From Eledone cirrhosa (taxonomy: Eukaryota; Mollusca; Cephalopoda; Octopoda; Eledonidae): a DNA stretch of 64,000 bases. The stretch is from positions 295,036,097-295,100,096 of the forward strand of contig OZ024740.1 in NCBI GenBank assembly GCA_964016885.1, given 5' to 3'. Positions 42,036-55,399 of this stretch are shown piece by piece (position 1 is the first letter of the stretch; each line of letters begins with the position of its first letter). Made by a program: the position numbers and the translations under genes. The notes beneath the pieces are model-generated. The model saw only the letters and a program-made list of their open reading frames with translations. It was not told where the DNA came from and searched no databases.

Positions 42036-42945
42036 GCTGTAGGAGGGAATTCACAACTGATTATTACCATAACAGAGATTGATTTGGAAGACAAGAACAG
42101 TAAAAGCAGTGCAGGGATCAGGACGTTGCCATGTTTTTACCTCATTACAGAATGAGAATGGAATCGATATGATGAGCTGAATATGTGCTCCACACTCAGT
42201 TCCGCCTAGTCCTTCAATTTAAAAAACAAAGAAATTTACCAACAATGAAAAGTAATATATTTTTGTTCATTACATTTTCATCTGAAGTTGATATAAGCAG
42301 AATACGCTGTATATAGTACTTCTTCAAACAACGAAGTTTCTAAGTGTTTGGGGGAAAGAATGTAGGCTTTATACAACTGTTTTGTCTTTTCTAAAGGGTT
42401 CTAAAAACACTTCACTAGTAATTGAGAACAGAGCGGTTCCCTTGACTTTTTTCCACCCATTCAGAAAAGAATTAGAATGTTGGCGTAGTCATATAATCAT
42501 TCTATTTTATGCCACATGTTATATCCCACATAAGGGAGAACACATTTTTGGAATTGTTCTAAATCGGAAAGCTTGTCTAATATCTTCATTGTGAAATATT
42601 TTGGGATATTCTTAAGAATTCAATATTACTATGTAATAATTAGTTTGAAGAAAGTGTCTTGTAAACAGCTACGCAACATTGGTATTTTACACCAGGACCT
42701 GAAAAGTATTTCAGACAGCAGTTTTAATGTGGTATTCTTTATTACTCTTCGAGGTTTTAAACTCTTAAGCTTATTTTCCCTATCAGTCAGCCGTCGATAT
42801 CTGCTATATATTTCAAGCGCCTACGTATTAAATGTATTTTTGTGATTAAGCTGGATATTTTGGATTTGCCAATGTTTACGAGAATAAGTCTTTCAGTCAG
42901 TAACTGTGATGAGTTACAGGGATTACTAATCAATATTTTATTGTA
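42036..42945. other. Non-coding stretch, no gene seen
   Basis: Small frames at 42382-42594 and 42573-42845 have no family resemblance. No repeats are recognized. Confidence 0.55.
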
Positions 42946-42949
42946 ATTC

Positions 42950-43286
42950 ATATATATATCGGTCACAAATGACCATGGTTTTGCATCTAGAAAGTTTCCC
43001 TCCGAGGCACAAGCCTAGGCAAGGATTGTTTTGCGAAAAATCAGTAGTCGTCCATGCATACCAGTCTCCTCTCTTGACGCTACCGATGTTGTCCAAGGGA
43101 AAGGCAATGACCGATACAGCTTGGCACCAGTGACGTCGTAACTAATTTCTACAGCTGAGTAAACTGGAGCAACGTGAAATAAAGTGTCTTTCTCAAGGAC
43201 ACAATGCATCACCCGGTCCGAGAATCGAACTCACAACCTCTGAATTGCAAGCCCAATGCTCTAACCACTAAGCTATGCGCCTTCAC
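42950..43286 (-). repeat. SINE with 'tttcacgttgctcc' central domain, copy 2
   Basis: Minus strand: tRNA-like head (catagcttagtggttagagc; B box 'gtgagttcgattctcgg'), central block 'cactttatttcacgttgctc', then a longer 3' body than copy 1 (ggagactggtatgcatg, gccttgcctaggcttg-like) ending in a TA run near 42950. It is the longest of the three copies. Confidence 0.82.
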
Positions 43287-45060
43287 ATACATATTGTAAT
43301 TATTCTTGTCATTTGAATATAATTTCTATCACGCTATATAGTAATGACTTAAGGAAGGTGTCAGTGTTTGGTCTTAGATGCATACATGAGACTTTCTTCC
43401 TTTCCCAAGTTCGAATAAGATGTTTGCGAGGACGAGTCTTTATTCAACATAAAAAGAGCAATAATTCTTGAATTTGAGGTGAAAATTCCATATTTGCCGA
43501 TTATATATAACTAATTCCAGAGCATAGGTTTCAGCAATTTGTTGAAAGTTCTTACTTTTCGCGATTATAGTTCTTCCAAGTGAGCCATCTTGAGCAAAGA
43601 TATTTGAATTGTTATTCTTTATTTATTTTTGTTTCTGTAGTTGCTGGCATATACACTTGAAGCACCATGTAGCTTTTTCCGTCACTAATATCATTTCTTT
43701 TAAAATCTGCTGATTGATCAGTCACCATGACATTGTTATCTTGCTATGTAAGTCTTGTTGCTATGTAAGTACATGTACATGTAAGAAAGTAAGACAGCAC
43801 CAATTTGTTTCCTCTTCTACAGGTCCATTATATGGAAAATATCTACACTCATACACACGTAACTCTACACGCAAATAAGTTACATAAAAAATCTTTTCTT
43901 TTTCCCTCTACTTTGTGGAGCAGGGAAAAGGAGAACATTAAGATGATTGTAGAAGTTATAAGGTAGAAATAAGGATAAATAATGACGAAATGATATAAAA
44001 ACTACAAAGTGCTGGAAGAATTAAGGATAATTATGAATAAATAGGACATCTGATGAGGAAAAACGAAAACGCACGATTTAGATGTTCATTTTACCATCAG
44101 CTTGTTTCCGGTTCAATATTACTGAGCGGTACATCAGACAAAATTTGTTTTACCTTCAGGTAAAATCCCGAATCTTAGGAAATCAGTGATCGTCTGTATT
44201 GAAAATAATTGTTCAATCGGTGATTAGTTTAACTGCCACGAAGAATGAAGATTTTAATGTTTTAGTTTCACGCCCTTCTTTTCAGAGTAAGTGTTGTCGG
44301 TTGTCTGCAATGTAGTAAATGACGATTAATTTAAGTAAAATGAGTGGTTGGGTGAGTGTAGAAGATAGTTGGTGTGAGAGGGTCAGAATCTAGGGATGGA
44401 TGGACGAACTGGGTCAGGGATGGTCGTTAACATGACTTCAACACACACCGATATGCTCGACATTCCCTAAATATATCTGGTAAAGATAAAGCTAAAACCT
44501 GTGAACAATTCTCCTTCACCCTTCTCTAATATCTGTGGGGTCCAATTCTACCCAGAGGTGCACATTTTTTTATGAACACAAACCACACAAACTTACTTTC
44601 TGAGACACAAATCTATCATTTCCTTATCTATAGCCCATCCCCGAAAGGTGGTGTCTATGCATATGTATAATCGAGTCTCACATTCATTCCACTCCATCTC
44701 CTAAAAACTTGACGCCTTTTACCCACTTTCACAATACTTGCAACACTATCATCCCGAAACTACCATAGCATAGTCCGTAAACTCACCCACTCGTTAACAT
44801 GCATCCGATCCAACTATGAGGTTTCCTGCTTCTCGACTGCAGAGAAATCCCCCACATTTGCCGCTTACTTTGTATCCCACACCCACTAGGTAAAGGTGCT
44901 CTAAAACATCCATAAGGCTACACAAATATTGAAGTAAAAAGCTTCACAGAAACCTTTTAAATTAACAGAGGTGATGGTGTGAGGCCTGACTGGAGCCGGC
45001 TACTGAGAGATTGTGGGAGCAAGGTGTGAAGCTGGACGGAATAAGAGATGGTTAAGATTA
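43287..45060. other. Non-coding stretch, no gene seen
   Basis: No domain or shared repeat is recognized in 1.8 kb. The C-rich part at 44500-44900 (cacacaaacttac, ctccatctcctaaa) is unique within the window. Confidence 0.5.
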
Positions 45061-45070
45061 TGTGAGGAGA

Positions 45071-45072
<2 letters not shown>

Positions 45073-45134
<62 letters not shown>

Positions 45135-45195
45135 TAGATAGATATATAGATAGAGAGAGAGAGAGTGAGAGAGAGGGAGAGAGAGAGAGAGGTGG
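45073..45195. repeat. (TA)n then (GA)n microsatellite
   Basis: A TA run (45073-45131) followed by GATA and GAGA units. The Ser/Leu and Tyr/Ile-rich frame across it is an artefact. Confidence 0.95.
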
Positions 45196-45949
45196 GGTGC
45201 GTGTATGAGTAACTGATAAAACTTTTAACAAAGAGGTTGAGTGAAGAGGGTCTAAAGAAGTAAAAAGTTTGGTAAAAGGAATGGGAAGCTAAAAAGCAAT
45301 ACGGTGTCCAAATCACATTCTATCCTATGAGTCGTCGAATATTTCCCAGAAGTGTCAACTCCACATTAAAATATTAGCTTTTTGACATACCTACAGACAC
45401 ATAAGCCAGGCAACTTTACTGGAGTTTATGTATTTATACATAGAAATCTTTAAATATTCCAGCGAAATTCCTGCCAGTGAAATACACGTGAAATTCCCGC
45501 CAAATCAATCAAGAGAAATTTAATAGAAAAATAAGACGGTAGTATCTCAGAATGAAAGGAACGTATATTAATATTCAACGGAGCGGAGGTTCTCTCGTTC
45601 CTGTATTTATGGAAGAGAGTGCCATATACTAAGGGGTGGTTAGTTAAGTGGTCAGGCGTGTTAACATGATAGGCTACGGCTTTGAGGATACCTTGAACGT
45701 TATTATGGGCATCGAGGAAAGGTTCCTGGAAACTGTCATGTAGATTGTTATCCCTTTGAAGGGGAGGGCTAGAGATTTGGAAACGATTGGAACTGTTAGC
45801 GGTTTGATTACAGAAAGTGGAATTTATGAAGGATGGTGTGCTAGAGAGAGTGGGTGGAAGGGTACAATGTGAAAGGGAAGAGCGTGTGTTAAGTTAAGAA
45901 AGCAGTTGGGAAAAACCATTACCTGAACACATTGTTAGTATGGATGCGT

Positions 45950-46265
45950 AATTCCCGATGGAGTCGTAGGGACGCTTTAAACCTGGCGAAGCTCATCCCA
46001 CTCAAGATCTGAAATCAACCGATTTCTTCCAGAGAGAGAAAGAGAACAAGAGAGAGAGAGAGAGAGAAAGAAAGAGGGAGAGAGAGGGGGAGAGGGGGGG
46101 AGAGAACGAATCGATCTCAGTAATGGATTGGTACTTTTGTTATTGATTTCCAAAGGATGAAAAGCAAAGTTCACCTTGGTGAGTTTTGAACTCAGAGCAC
46201 AAAGAGATGAAACGAATACTGCAAAGCATTCCATTCGACGTTCTAAGGACTCTGACAATTAATCG
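45950..46265 (-). repeat. Composite SINE with internal CT tract and 3' module, copy 1
   Basis: Read on the minus strand: a diverged SINE head and body (gctctgagttcaaaactcac, ggtgaactttgcttttcatc, gtaccaatccattactg), then a (CT)n tract, then the 3' module 'gaagaaatcggttgattt', 'tgagtgggatgagc', 'gccaggttta' and 'ccctacgactcc'. The same order occurs at 53009-53400 and 56410-56640, and the 3' module alone at 53940-54150. Confidence 0.75.
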
Positions 46266-48189
46266 CCTTACCTGAATATATTATATGAATCAGCGGTCCA
46301 GAATGTTGTCTAACGAAAGAAAAATATCACCTTGACTGTATCTAAGAATGAAATATGGGTAATGTTGGGAGGACTCTAGTTACATTAGATATTTAAATAA
46401 AAGGCTCTGTTGATTGTACGAGAAAGATCATCTACTATACCGTCAGATATCATCCGAAATAACAGTTTTGAAGATTCTATTTCATATTAATTTGACTGAT
46501 AATATATAGGCAGGGTATTCAAAATATAACCAATTTTAGATTACTTAGAGAAAAAACATTTTTAGTTGAATTCATTAGACAATATAATTTCTATCGATAA
46601 ATCTATAATTCCTTAGTTTGAACATTTCTTTACCAAGTAATTCATGAAAGGAGAATCCATTAAATTTGGGTTCAAGAATTGGATTTGTTCCTCTACTAGT
46701 TATACGTATGCTTTCGATCATTCAGTTATTGGAAATTAGTATTTGTACATCACGAACTAGCCAAAACAAACTTCGAGGTTGTAGCATTAAAAAAGAATAC
46801 AAAAGAACGTAGTGAAATTGCTTCGAGAGCCATGGTACACAATAAAATGTTCATCTGAGCAACAAAATACGTTCGTTCAATAAAACAGTTTTCCTAGGAA
46901 AAACGTGACTATGTCCAAGTCTAGCAACCAGGATTTAAAAAAAAGTGGTTGGGGGATCAGTGTTCATTTACTTCTTTAATGTAAATGTAGTGAATGTCTG
47001 GCTACTTTGGAAAAGTCAAAGAACAATACAGACTCTCTTCTATAGATTCAACAACGTTTAGCAATAGCGACTCTGAAGAGTTACGATTCTGCATTCTCAA
47101 GGAAAACATCCACCTTCAATACAACCCGTTATTCTATATGACGGCTTCAATCACTGGTTATTCTCAACAAATCAACGAAGATGTGGATATTGCACTCATA
47201 AATCCACATGGTTGATGTTGGACTTCATCCCAAATATCAAGAAGCTTGTTGGGTACTAAAATAAAAGTTTGCCAATAAATCTTTTTTCTTTATTTCTGAA
47301 TACATTTACTCAATAAATTTTGTTTTTATTTCAAGCGTACTTTTTTTTCAGACGGCATAGCGTTCTAAATATGGGACACTTTGTAAGTAAAATTCTACCA
47401 ACATTTAAACATTAAAAGTTTGAATTCTGTTGTAGATGCAAGATAACCATTCCACACACAAAATGTTATTGAAAAATAATTAAAACTAAACATTATACAC
47501 GAGTGGGCTAATACAATCTTTTTGTTAAATCATCTTTTACAATCCTGCAACTGTAACCGACATTTTCCTGTCTAATTAAATGTTATTAACCCTAAAGTCA
47601 GCCATTTTGAATAATTGAAAATATAATGTAAACTATGATTTAAAACCTATTTAAATTACAAAATATAGTTTATATTCTAAATTCGAAGTAATAAAATATA
47701 GTTTAAAATCTCTTTTGAAATACACTTGTTAATTATTCAATGACATTATATCGAAGACAGAAGTTAAATTATTTAAAATTAGAATATAGAAATCACGAAA
47801 TAGTTTACTATTGTCATTCAGGTAGCTAATAGAATGTTCTGATGTACTTTTATTGAATTATATTGAAACAAGAAAATAAAAAATAATAATAGAAGACTAG
47901 AAAGAACGTACATTATGAAGGAAGTAGCGGTATAAAACGGGAATTATTGGAATATTGATAGAGTTAACAAAGACTATTATTTTTTTAACAATGTGCGATA
48001 AAAATGTAAAATAAACATACTATTCACAGCACATTTATATATTCTTTTCTCAAACTAAATTAAATTAGACATGAAAATATTCCAATTAAGCATGAAATTT
48101 TTTCAGGTATTAGGAAAAAATATACAAATATTGTCAAAGAAAGCTCTGAATTGCATAAATTTCATTGCTTACAACAAAAGCTATATGAG
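46266..48189. other. AT-rich stretch, no gene seen
   Basis: The 73-codon frame at 46994-47215 and the 82-codon frame at 48071-48319 have no family resemblance; the second runs into a SINE. No repeats are recognized before 48190. Confidence 0.55.
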
Positions 48190-48424
48190 GTTTGTATATA
48201 ATATATATAATTGTTTCTACTTTTGGCACAAGGCCAGCAATTATCCCAGTGCATTACTGGTACTTTATTTTATCGACCTCGTAAGGATGAAAGGCAAAGT
48301 TAACGACGGCGGGATTTGAACTCAGACCGTAAAGGGACGTAACTCTATGCTGTAAAGCATAGCATTCGATCCTCTACCGATACTGCCAATCCACCTCCCC
48401 GGGTTTGTATATAATATATATAAT
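48190..48424 (-). repeat. tRNA-derived SINE with 22-bp target duplication
   Basis: A complete minus-strand copy (48212-48402), from 'ttgtttctacttttggcac' to 'gatactgccaatccacctcc'. The flanks are identical 22-bp repeats (48190-48211 and 48403-48424, beginning gtttgtatataat). The good condition of SINE and flanks points to a fairly recent insertion. Confidence 0.93.
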
Positions 48425-49659
48425 AATACCAAAACAATCGTTATATCAAAGACTTCGACTTATTTTTCATTGGAAATAGAAAACAAATATTATACGAATA
48501 TTTAAAATATTTAATGGGATATATGACACATTGAAGCGATATAGTATATTCCTTTATCCTGCTTAACACCGGCACATGGCTTTTTGGGTACTTTTAACGG
48601 AACCCACTCGATTATAAGTATTCGAACCAGATTTCTATTCGGAAAATACAATCCTCCCTTGTCCTGACCAATCTCGCAGGATCTGAAAAGGATCATGGAC
48701 TATGCTCTTCTTCTTCTGACCAATGTCTCCCATAAAGCCGTTTGCATAAAACAGGAACAATAACATATCTTTTATTCTTAGGGGTTTTCTGTGTTGAAAA
48801 TGTTAATTAAATATCGCATACGGAAATGTGAAAGAAGGAGACTAACTAACTAAAGAAACCCACATTCTATAGGATTCATAACTGAGAGTACATCATAAGG
48901 GGGTGTCTTCAAATGTTGTTGACTGATTATATACCAAGTATATTTATAAAGAACCACTTGTATAATTTCCACCAAAATTATAGCATAATAATACAGATTT
49001 TTAAAATTTGTAGAATAATTATCCAAATAAAAGGATACTTTCAGATATGGACAAGTTAGTCATTATCCACATTTTTCTGAGATACAATCATAAGAGAAAG
49101 AAATTTAGATTAAAACTGACTATGACTGCTTGTGAAAATCTAACATGCAAGAAATATAATACCCTGGGACTACACAAAGTACTGCCTACATTCACATGTA
49201 CATAAATAAATGACTGTGTTCTGTGGAAAAAGGTGCGTTAAAAGAAGATAATGCTGGGCTTGTTTTAGGTGGTAGATCGATAGTAACATTATAAAAATGT
49301 AAACTTTTTGAATATGAAATCAAAGAGGAAAAAAGTAAATAAAACAATCTATTAAAGAAAATATAATTATGTAAATACAATTATAAAATAAAATAAAACT
49401 CATATGTAAGGATTGCACAAAAATAAATGCAATGTTGATATCGTAACCGTGTGGGTAATAAACCGAAATCTGAAAACAAAAGGATTTATAATAGTTGAAA
49501 CACTCAACACATAAGTAAACGCCTATCACGGTCAATGTTATCATGAAGGATTGAAGTTGAGAGAAATACAGATTTCGGATCTCTAGAGAACGTAAATATG
49601 CGCAGACTTGTGAAAGTTTTAAAATTGTACGAAGCAAATATTTGGTACTACATTCATTC
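48425..49659. other. Non-coding stretch, no gene seen
   Basis: No domain or shared repeat is recognized. Confidence 0.55.
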
Positions 49660-49782
49660 ATTATAATGTTACGAGGTTAACTTTGCCTTTCATCCTTACG
49701 GGGTCGATAAAATAAAGTACCAGTAATGCACTGGGTAAATTGCTGGCCTTGTGCCAAAAAGAAGAAACAATTATAATGTTAC
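49660..49782 (+). repeat. 5'-truncated SINE with 13-bp target duplication
   Basis: The copy starts inside the B box (gaggttaactttgcctttc, 49673) and ends '...agaagaaaca'. It is flanked by identical 'attataatgttac' repeats (49660-49672 and 49770-49782). So the truncation happened during integration, not by later loss. Confidence 0.92.
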
Positions 49783-49974
49783 TTTCCTAAAATGAACAGA
49801 AATAAATAAAGAAAATTACAATGGAAAACTACGAAAACTATTTTTCATATATAAACTTTAATTATGAAAGAACATTCTATACAAGCTTGTTTGGGGGATA
49901 TTGTAGGACAGAAACTTTGAATAAAATACATAAGTGACTTATCCAGAAAGCTATGAGAAAGGATATAAAAAATA

Positions 49975-50080
49975 ACACACACAGGCATAAACACAGGCAC
50001 ATAGACACACACACACATACATATATACACACATACACACAGACACATACACAGACACACACACGCATACACATACACAC

Positions 50081-50116
<36 letters not shown>

Positions 50117-50143
50117 ACACACACACACACACACATACACAGG
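49975..50143. repeat. (CA)n microsatellite
   Basis: CA runs with CATA and CAGA variants. Confidence 0.95.
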
Positions 50144-50454
50144 TTTGGAAATACAAACAGCAAAAGATAGACAAACACTTTCGGTTCAATAAAAAAATGC
50201 ATGGATGATATAAACTAGAAGTGGAGGAGGTGGCTTGTCATTAAGTAATCATAAATATGGCTTAATAATATCAAATAATTCTAAGAGAATATAAGGATAT
50301 TGTGATGGGCATACCTTTTGAAAAGTCATTAATCGCATCAGTAAAATGAAATTGTTTAGACGATGAATATTGCAGTTGTTTGATCAACAGAACAGCCTGC
50401 TCATGAGATAAACATGTAAGTGGCAAATCCTTACATAGCCACGTGAACCCTTAA

Positions 50455-50675
50455 TATAATTCTCACAGAGATTGAGCGTGATACTGTATGACATGGCTGA
50501 CCCTTTGAATTATTGGCACAGTCCATTCGACGAACTTCTAGTTTCACACAAAAGGCATGGATCGAAACGTGGCTATGATGACATTTGTCCAAAATGTCAA
50601 GTAGTGGCATCGAACCTGGGACCCAATAATTGCGAAACTAACTTCTTAACCATTTGACTATGCTGCGTCCACAAC
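50455..50675 (-). repeat. tRNA-headed SINE, other family
   Basis: The minus strand starts 'gcagcatagtcaaatggtta' (A box) and 'cccaggttcgatgccac' (B box), followed by 'tgacattttggacaaatgtc' and 'gaaactagaagttcgtcg'. Neither the 'ctggccttgtgcc' tail nor the 'tttcacgttgctcc' block is present. The head resembles that at 55680-55862. Confidence 0.65.
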
Positions 50676-51227
50676 ATTACTATACTAAACAATGGCGACA
50701 ACAGCATCTGCTGCAATAAAAGAAAGTAACAATGATCCCAATTTAGTATACATATTAAAAGTTATAAACCCTAGAACTTCAAAAATGTGGTTTTTGACCT
50801 GGCATGGGCAATTGTTTTTCAAGCAACGAGTTGCGTGAAATATGGCAGATCCTAAACTATAGAGTGGTGGATTATAGACATAGGCTGTAGGGTAGCATAT
50901 CATAAGTGTGCTATTCAGAAAGCTAAACAGACCGCAGTTTGTCCGTATTGGTCTAGATCAAATAAATGGAAAAAAGAAAGTGTAATAAAGTATATTCCAT
51001 GATTAACTGTTCGGAAGGAGATCTGATTGACTGTACAAGAAATTCAAGGGGCCAGTCGTGTCACACACTGTGTCATACCGATTCTCTGAGAAGTTTGTTA
51101 TCATATACGTGTATGTCTAGATGTCTACACGGAATAAAATGGCGACATTAAAGAAGAGTCTGCAGTTATCAAACAAGCAATAGACTACAATAACTTCCCA
51201 CCATTAACTATATAATAATCTAACAAA

Positions 51228-51263
51228 CAGTTTCTATATATATATATGTATATGTCTATATAG

Positions 51264-51346
<83 letters not shown>

Positions 51347-51384
51347 TATATATATATATATACATACACACATACATACATACT

Positions 51385-51422
<38 letters not shown>

Positions 51423-51535
51423 TTGTCTATATAAATACACACACATATATACATACATATGTATATTATATATATATGTCTATATAAATACACACATACA
51501 TATATATATACATACACACACACACATATATATAT
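51228..51535. repeat. (TA)n/(CATA)n microsatellite
   Basis: Long TA runs with CATA and GTATA interruptions. Frames across it are artefacts. Confidence 0.95.
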
Positions 51536-51555
51536 TAACGATTAAACAAGAGAAG

Positions 51556-51640
51556 AATTTGAGAGAGAGAGAGAAAGAAACAAAGAAAGCGAGAGATAGA
51601 TAGATAGATAGATAGCTATATATATAGAGAGAGAGAAAGA
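51556..51640. repeat. (GA)n/(GATA)n tract
   Basis: GAGA, GAAA and GATA units form a purine-rich tract. Confidence 0.85.
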
Positions 51641-51954
51641 GCAAACAAATTGGTAGACATTAAGTTAAATAAGAAATAAGAAAAAAAAAATAAGGAAACG
51701 AAATATTTAAAAGAAATCAGAATATTGGAACCAATTTGAAGACAATTGTTAGGAGCTTACCTTTGAGTAGCAACGTTACTGACTAAATGACTGATGGATT
51801 TTCTGATCCGCTGTTTAATAGCTGTTCTTCCTCCTCTACTTTCATACACGTGTATAACCGATTTTACATGAATATTAATGAGCTTACTCTTTTGCTAGTC
51901 TTTCAAACTTCATATCACAATTATTTTGACACCTTTATTATTATTATTGGCATA

Positions 51955-52285
51955 TTTGCTTTTTTTTTTTGCTTTTTTTTTTTTTTTTTGTTTTTTCATA
52001 TTGACGTTTAGTATCCCCCTCCTCTCTCTCTCTCTCTTTCTCTTTCTCTGAAGCTATCTATCTTAACCCACCATTCCGCCACCCACTCTTCCTCCCCCTC
52101 CGCCTCCTCCCCCGCATCATCATCATCATCATCACCATCATTGTTATCCTCATTTTCGTCGTCATTAATCGTCGTCATCGTCACCACCACCACCACCACC
52201 ACCACAACCTTCACCCCCCACCCACCAGCACACCTTTCTCTTCCTTTCTTTCCATGGCTCTTTCGTTAACACCTCCTCTCTCTCT

Positions 52286-52335
<50 letters not shown>

Positions 52336-52367
52336 TATATCTGTCTATTTATCTGTCTGCTTGTCAG

Positions 52368-52398
<31 letters not shown>

Positions 52399-52510
52399 TC
52401 CCCCACTCTCCATCTATCTACCTATCTATCTCTCTACCCATCTCTCTGCCCAGCTATCGTTTCCATGTATTTCTTTTGCTGCATATAGGGCTTCTTGATC
52501 AACGATAATG
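51955..52510. repeat. T-run, CT, CAT, CAC, TA and CT microsatellite cluster
   Basis: Poly-T at 51959-51988, CT runs near 52022, 'catcatcatcatcatcacc' near 52117, 'caccaccaccaccaccacca' near 52185, TA at 52289-52341 and CT at 52371-52395. No gene is seen. Confidence 0.92.
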
Positions 52511-53008
52511 TATAATCAAGGATAATGTATAATCAATAACAAACGAGGGAGGAGATTCTAAAAGTATTTACTCCTACGTATTTTATTATAATTTATGGAA
52601 CGATATCAGCACAACCCCTATAGTTTATCAATCATGGTATATTACTAATATGACGATATGGTAATTGGATTATACCAACCCATTATACACTCTAGAGAAC
52701 TATTAAATTACTACTTTTGTTATATTAATAAAAGGAGACTTGAAATATTAATGAAAATAATAAAAAAAAACAAACCTTTCTTGAATTCTCAAATTAGTTG
52801 TAAAAGAAAAAAATAGCAGACATGTCTTTCAAAATTCTTGTGATACTGACAGGTATTATTTAAATAGTCTTTATTCGAAACAAATTTTATATCAACTGTT
52901 TCGGGAACGGATCAATATAACATCCAATATAGAGCTAGAGGGTGTGTATGAATTTATCTCTTCAAAGGTGACTCTCACTTTTTCAAGCATGTATCCTTCT
53001 GAGGAAGG

Positions 53009-53400
53009 TGGTGAATTGGCAGAGTGGTTATAGTGTCGGATTAAAAAGGTTTCGGGGTTTGTTCCGGCTCACTTTGCTCTTAATGCAAATCCTGCCGCGA
53101 TCAAATTTGCTTTTCATGCTTTTGAGGTTGATAAATAAATACAACTCCAGAACTAGGGTCGATTCTTCCCCCTCTCTCTCTTTCTTTTTCTCTATTTCTC
53201 TCTCGCTTTTTCTATTAAGAATCAGCTGTGTTCAGACCTGGAGAGAAATGGAATCCGCCATGTTTAAAATATCCCGAAGACAAACCATGTGTCATGACAG
53301 AGTACCTACGACTCTATCAAGTGTTGTGGGTCCATGTCATGCCATATCATTCAGCTGAGTATATCGTAACTAGAATGATATGCTTTTGCCACGAAGAAAT
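53009..53400 (+). repeat. Composite SINE with internal CT tract and 3' module, copy 2
   Basis: Head 'ttggcagagtggttatagtg' and B-box region, body 'aatttgcttttcatgctttt', 'gaggttgataaataaat', then a CT tract (53166-53212) and the 3' module 'aagaatcagctgtgttcaga', 'cctggagagaaatgg', 'ccatgtttaaaatatcccga'. It is in the opposite orientation to copies 1 and 3. Confidence 0.72.
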
Positions 53401-53430
53401 TAATATTTAAGTACGAAATAATTATTTCTT

Positions 53431-53623
53431 CTAATTTAGACACAAAGCGAGGGAAAAGACGATTGTATCATTCTCAGTACTTTACTGGTACTTTATTATT
53501 ATCGAACCTAGAGGGATGAAAGGCAAAGTGGATCTTAGCGGGTTTTGAACTCAGAACGTAACAAGCCATAATTAAATGGCACAAAGCATTTTGTTCGACG
53601 CACTAATGATTCTGCCAAATAAC
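53431..53623 (-). repeat. SINE, older subfamily, first of a pair
   Basis: Plus-strand order: 'tctaatttagacacaaagcg', 'actggtactttattattatc', 'gatgaaaggcaaagtgg', 'gggttttgaactcagaacgt', 'cattttgttcgacgcactaa'. The head (reverse complement of the last block) differs from the main subfamily and is shared with the next copy. Confidence 0.85.
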
Positions 53624-53631
53624 GGTTTCTT

Positions 53632-53826
53632 ATATAGGCACAAGGCCAGCAATTTTGAGGGAGGGAAAAGTCGATTAAACCGACTCCAGTGCGTGACTGG
53701 TACTTTATTTTATCGACTAAAATGCAAAGTTAACCTCAGCGGGATTTGAACTTAGAACGTAAAGGACGATAATTAAATGACACAAAGCATTTTGTTCGAC
53801 GCACTAATCATTTTGCCAAATAATAA
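53632..53826 (-). repeat. SINE, older subfamily, second of a pair
   Basis: Same subfamily and orientation as its neighbour (shared 'cattttgttcgacgcactaa' head), with 'cacaaggccagcaattttga' at the 3' end. Only about 10 bp separate the two copies. Confidence 0.87.
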
Positions 53827-53929
53827 AAGAGGGCGAACGATGTCTACAACTTTATAGGGATTCCTGCAGGATGCTTTTTCCCTCTGTTGGGGAAATCACG
53901 AACACCAGCTAAACCTATTTCCTCGCTTT

Positions 53930-54165
53930 TGTAAATATCAGACCTTTTGTATCAGTACAAAATCAATAGGCAAAGGCATAGAGCCCTTAGCCCCCGGCGG
54001 TATCGTAAGGGCGTCATTTTTCCACATAGCGTGTCTTGGGGATTTTAAAACCTGGCGGAGCCCATCCTTCTTCAGGTCGGAACATAGTCGACGTCCTTCA
54101 GAAAAAAAAGGAGAGAGAGAGAGAGACAGAGAGAAAGACACACACACATACATACATATATATAT
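53930..54165 (-). repeat. 3' module of the composite SINE without a SINE body
   Basis: Minus strand: (CT)n at 54111-54135, then 'gaaggacgtcgactatgttc', 'ctgaagaaggatgggctc', 'gccaggttttaaaatcccca'. It lines up with the 3' modules at 45950, 53270 and 56410. The tRNA-like part is missing; a short CA/TA tract lies where it should be. Confidence 0.65.
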
Positions 54166-54179
54166 ATATAAAGAATGAA

Positions 54180-54421
54180 TATATAAAGAATGAATAATAA
54201 CAGGTAGACATCATAAAAAGGAAGAGAGAAAGAAGGGGAGAGGGAGAGAGAGAGAGAGAGATATGTAGGGGTTGGAGAAATGGGAGAGAGTGGTTTGACT
54301 ATATCAACACAATGCCTATGGTTGTCACTTTGATAGTAATCAGTATAATAAAACCCCTACCACAACATTTTGATTAAGCTATCTGTATTCTTCAAACCAC
54401 TCTCTCCCATTCCTCCAACCC

Positions 54422-54502
<81 letters not shown>

Positions 54503-54765
54503 TCACCTTCTTTCTCTGTTCCCTTTCTACTCTATCTTCCACAATAACTTCCTTTAAGAAATACAAGTGTATTTACATTTTAACCATTCTGCTCTGAGGA
54601 AACGGTAGAAGGAGCATTTGAAAATTGAGTTTCTGCAAACTAATAATTACCAATTTGCACATAGCATGACTAGGCTGTATAACTACTGTTGAAACATTTG
54701 TAAGCACTCGGAATAAATTACCTTCTTATGATGTCTACCTGTTATTATTCATTCTTTATCTACAC
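54180..54765. repeat. Inverted repeat with (GA)n/(CT)n arms
   Basis: 'gaatgaataataacaggtag' (54192 on) returns as its reverse complement at about 54729-54757. 'ggttggagaaatgggagaga' (54270 on) returns inverted near 54400-54422. The right arm has about 220 bp more between these blocks. A (CT)n run of about 75 bp (54425-54500) pairs with the GA run of the left arm. Confidence 0.8.
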
Positions 54766-54915
54766 TCCGGAATACAGAAGGATCAGAAACTGAGTTTCTT
54801 CAACTATTCTTCCATAACTCGTTGAGTAACCCGTCATCGTACGTCAACTTTATCTAGTGTAGTAATTAACCATTACTGCATTCAGGATAATCCTAAGCAA
54901 TTCTTGCATAACCTA

Positions 54916-55091
<176 letters not shown>

Positions 55092-55361
55092 CACTATCCA
55101 GGAAAAACATGAACCGTTAAGATCTCCTTCCTGGATATGTCAATATTTATGAAACAAACTTTGTATTTTATCTGATGAGAGCGTAGCAAAGTTTTGGTAC
55201 CCTTGAAATATATATAATAGAATAAATATGGTTTTATAAATATAGTTTCCATTTAGTTAATATCATTGATATTATACTCCAGAAAACTTGTTGAGTGCTT
55301 TGAATCAGTTATAAACATATATATTTGTTGAATTACCAACAAATTAAATATCCCTTTTGCT

Positions 55362-55399
<38 letters not shown>

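Noticed and set aside
44048..44075. CTGATGAG followed by GAAA and CGAAA
   Set aside because: There is no stem II between the boxes and no stem I; the sequence is A-rich and could be an old LINE tail.
46994..47215. 73-codon ORF as a small host gene
   Set aside because: No domain, signal peptide or conservation evidence; its length is within chance expectation for this amount of DNA.
49845..50202. Cys/Val-rich frames resembling cysteine-rich peptides
   Set aside because: Pure product of (CA)n read on the minus strand.
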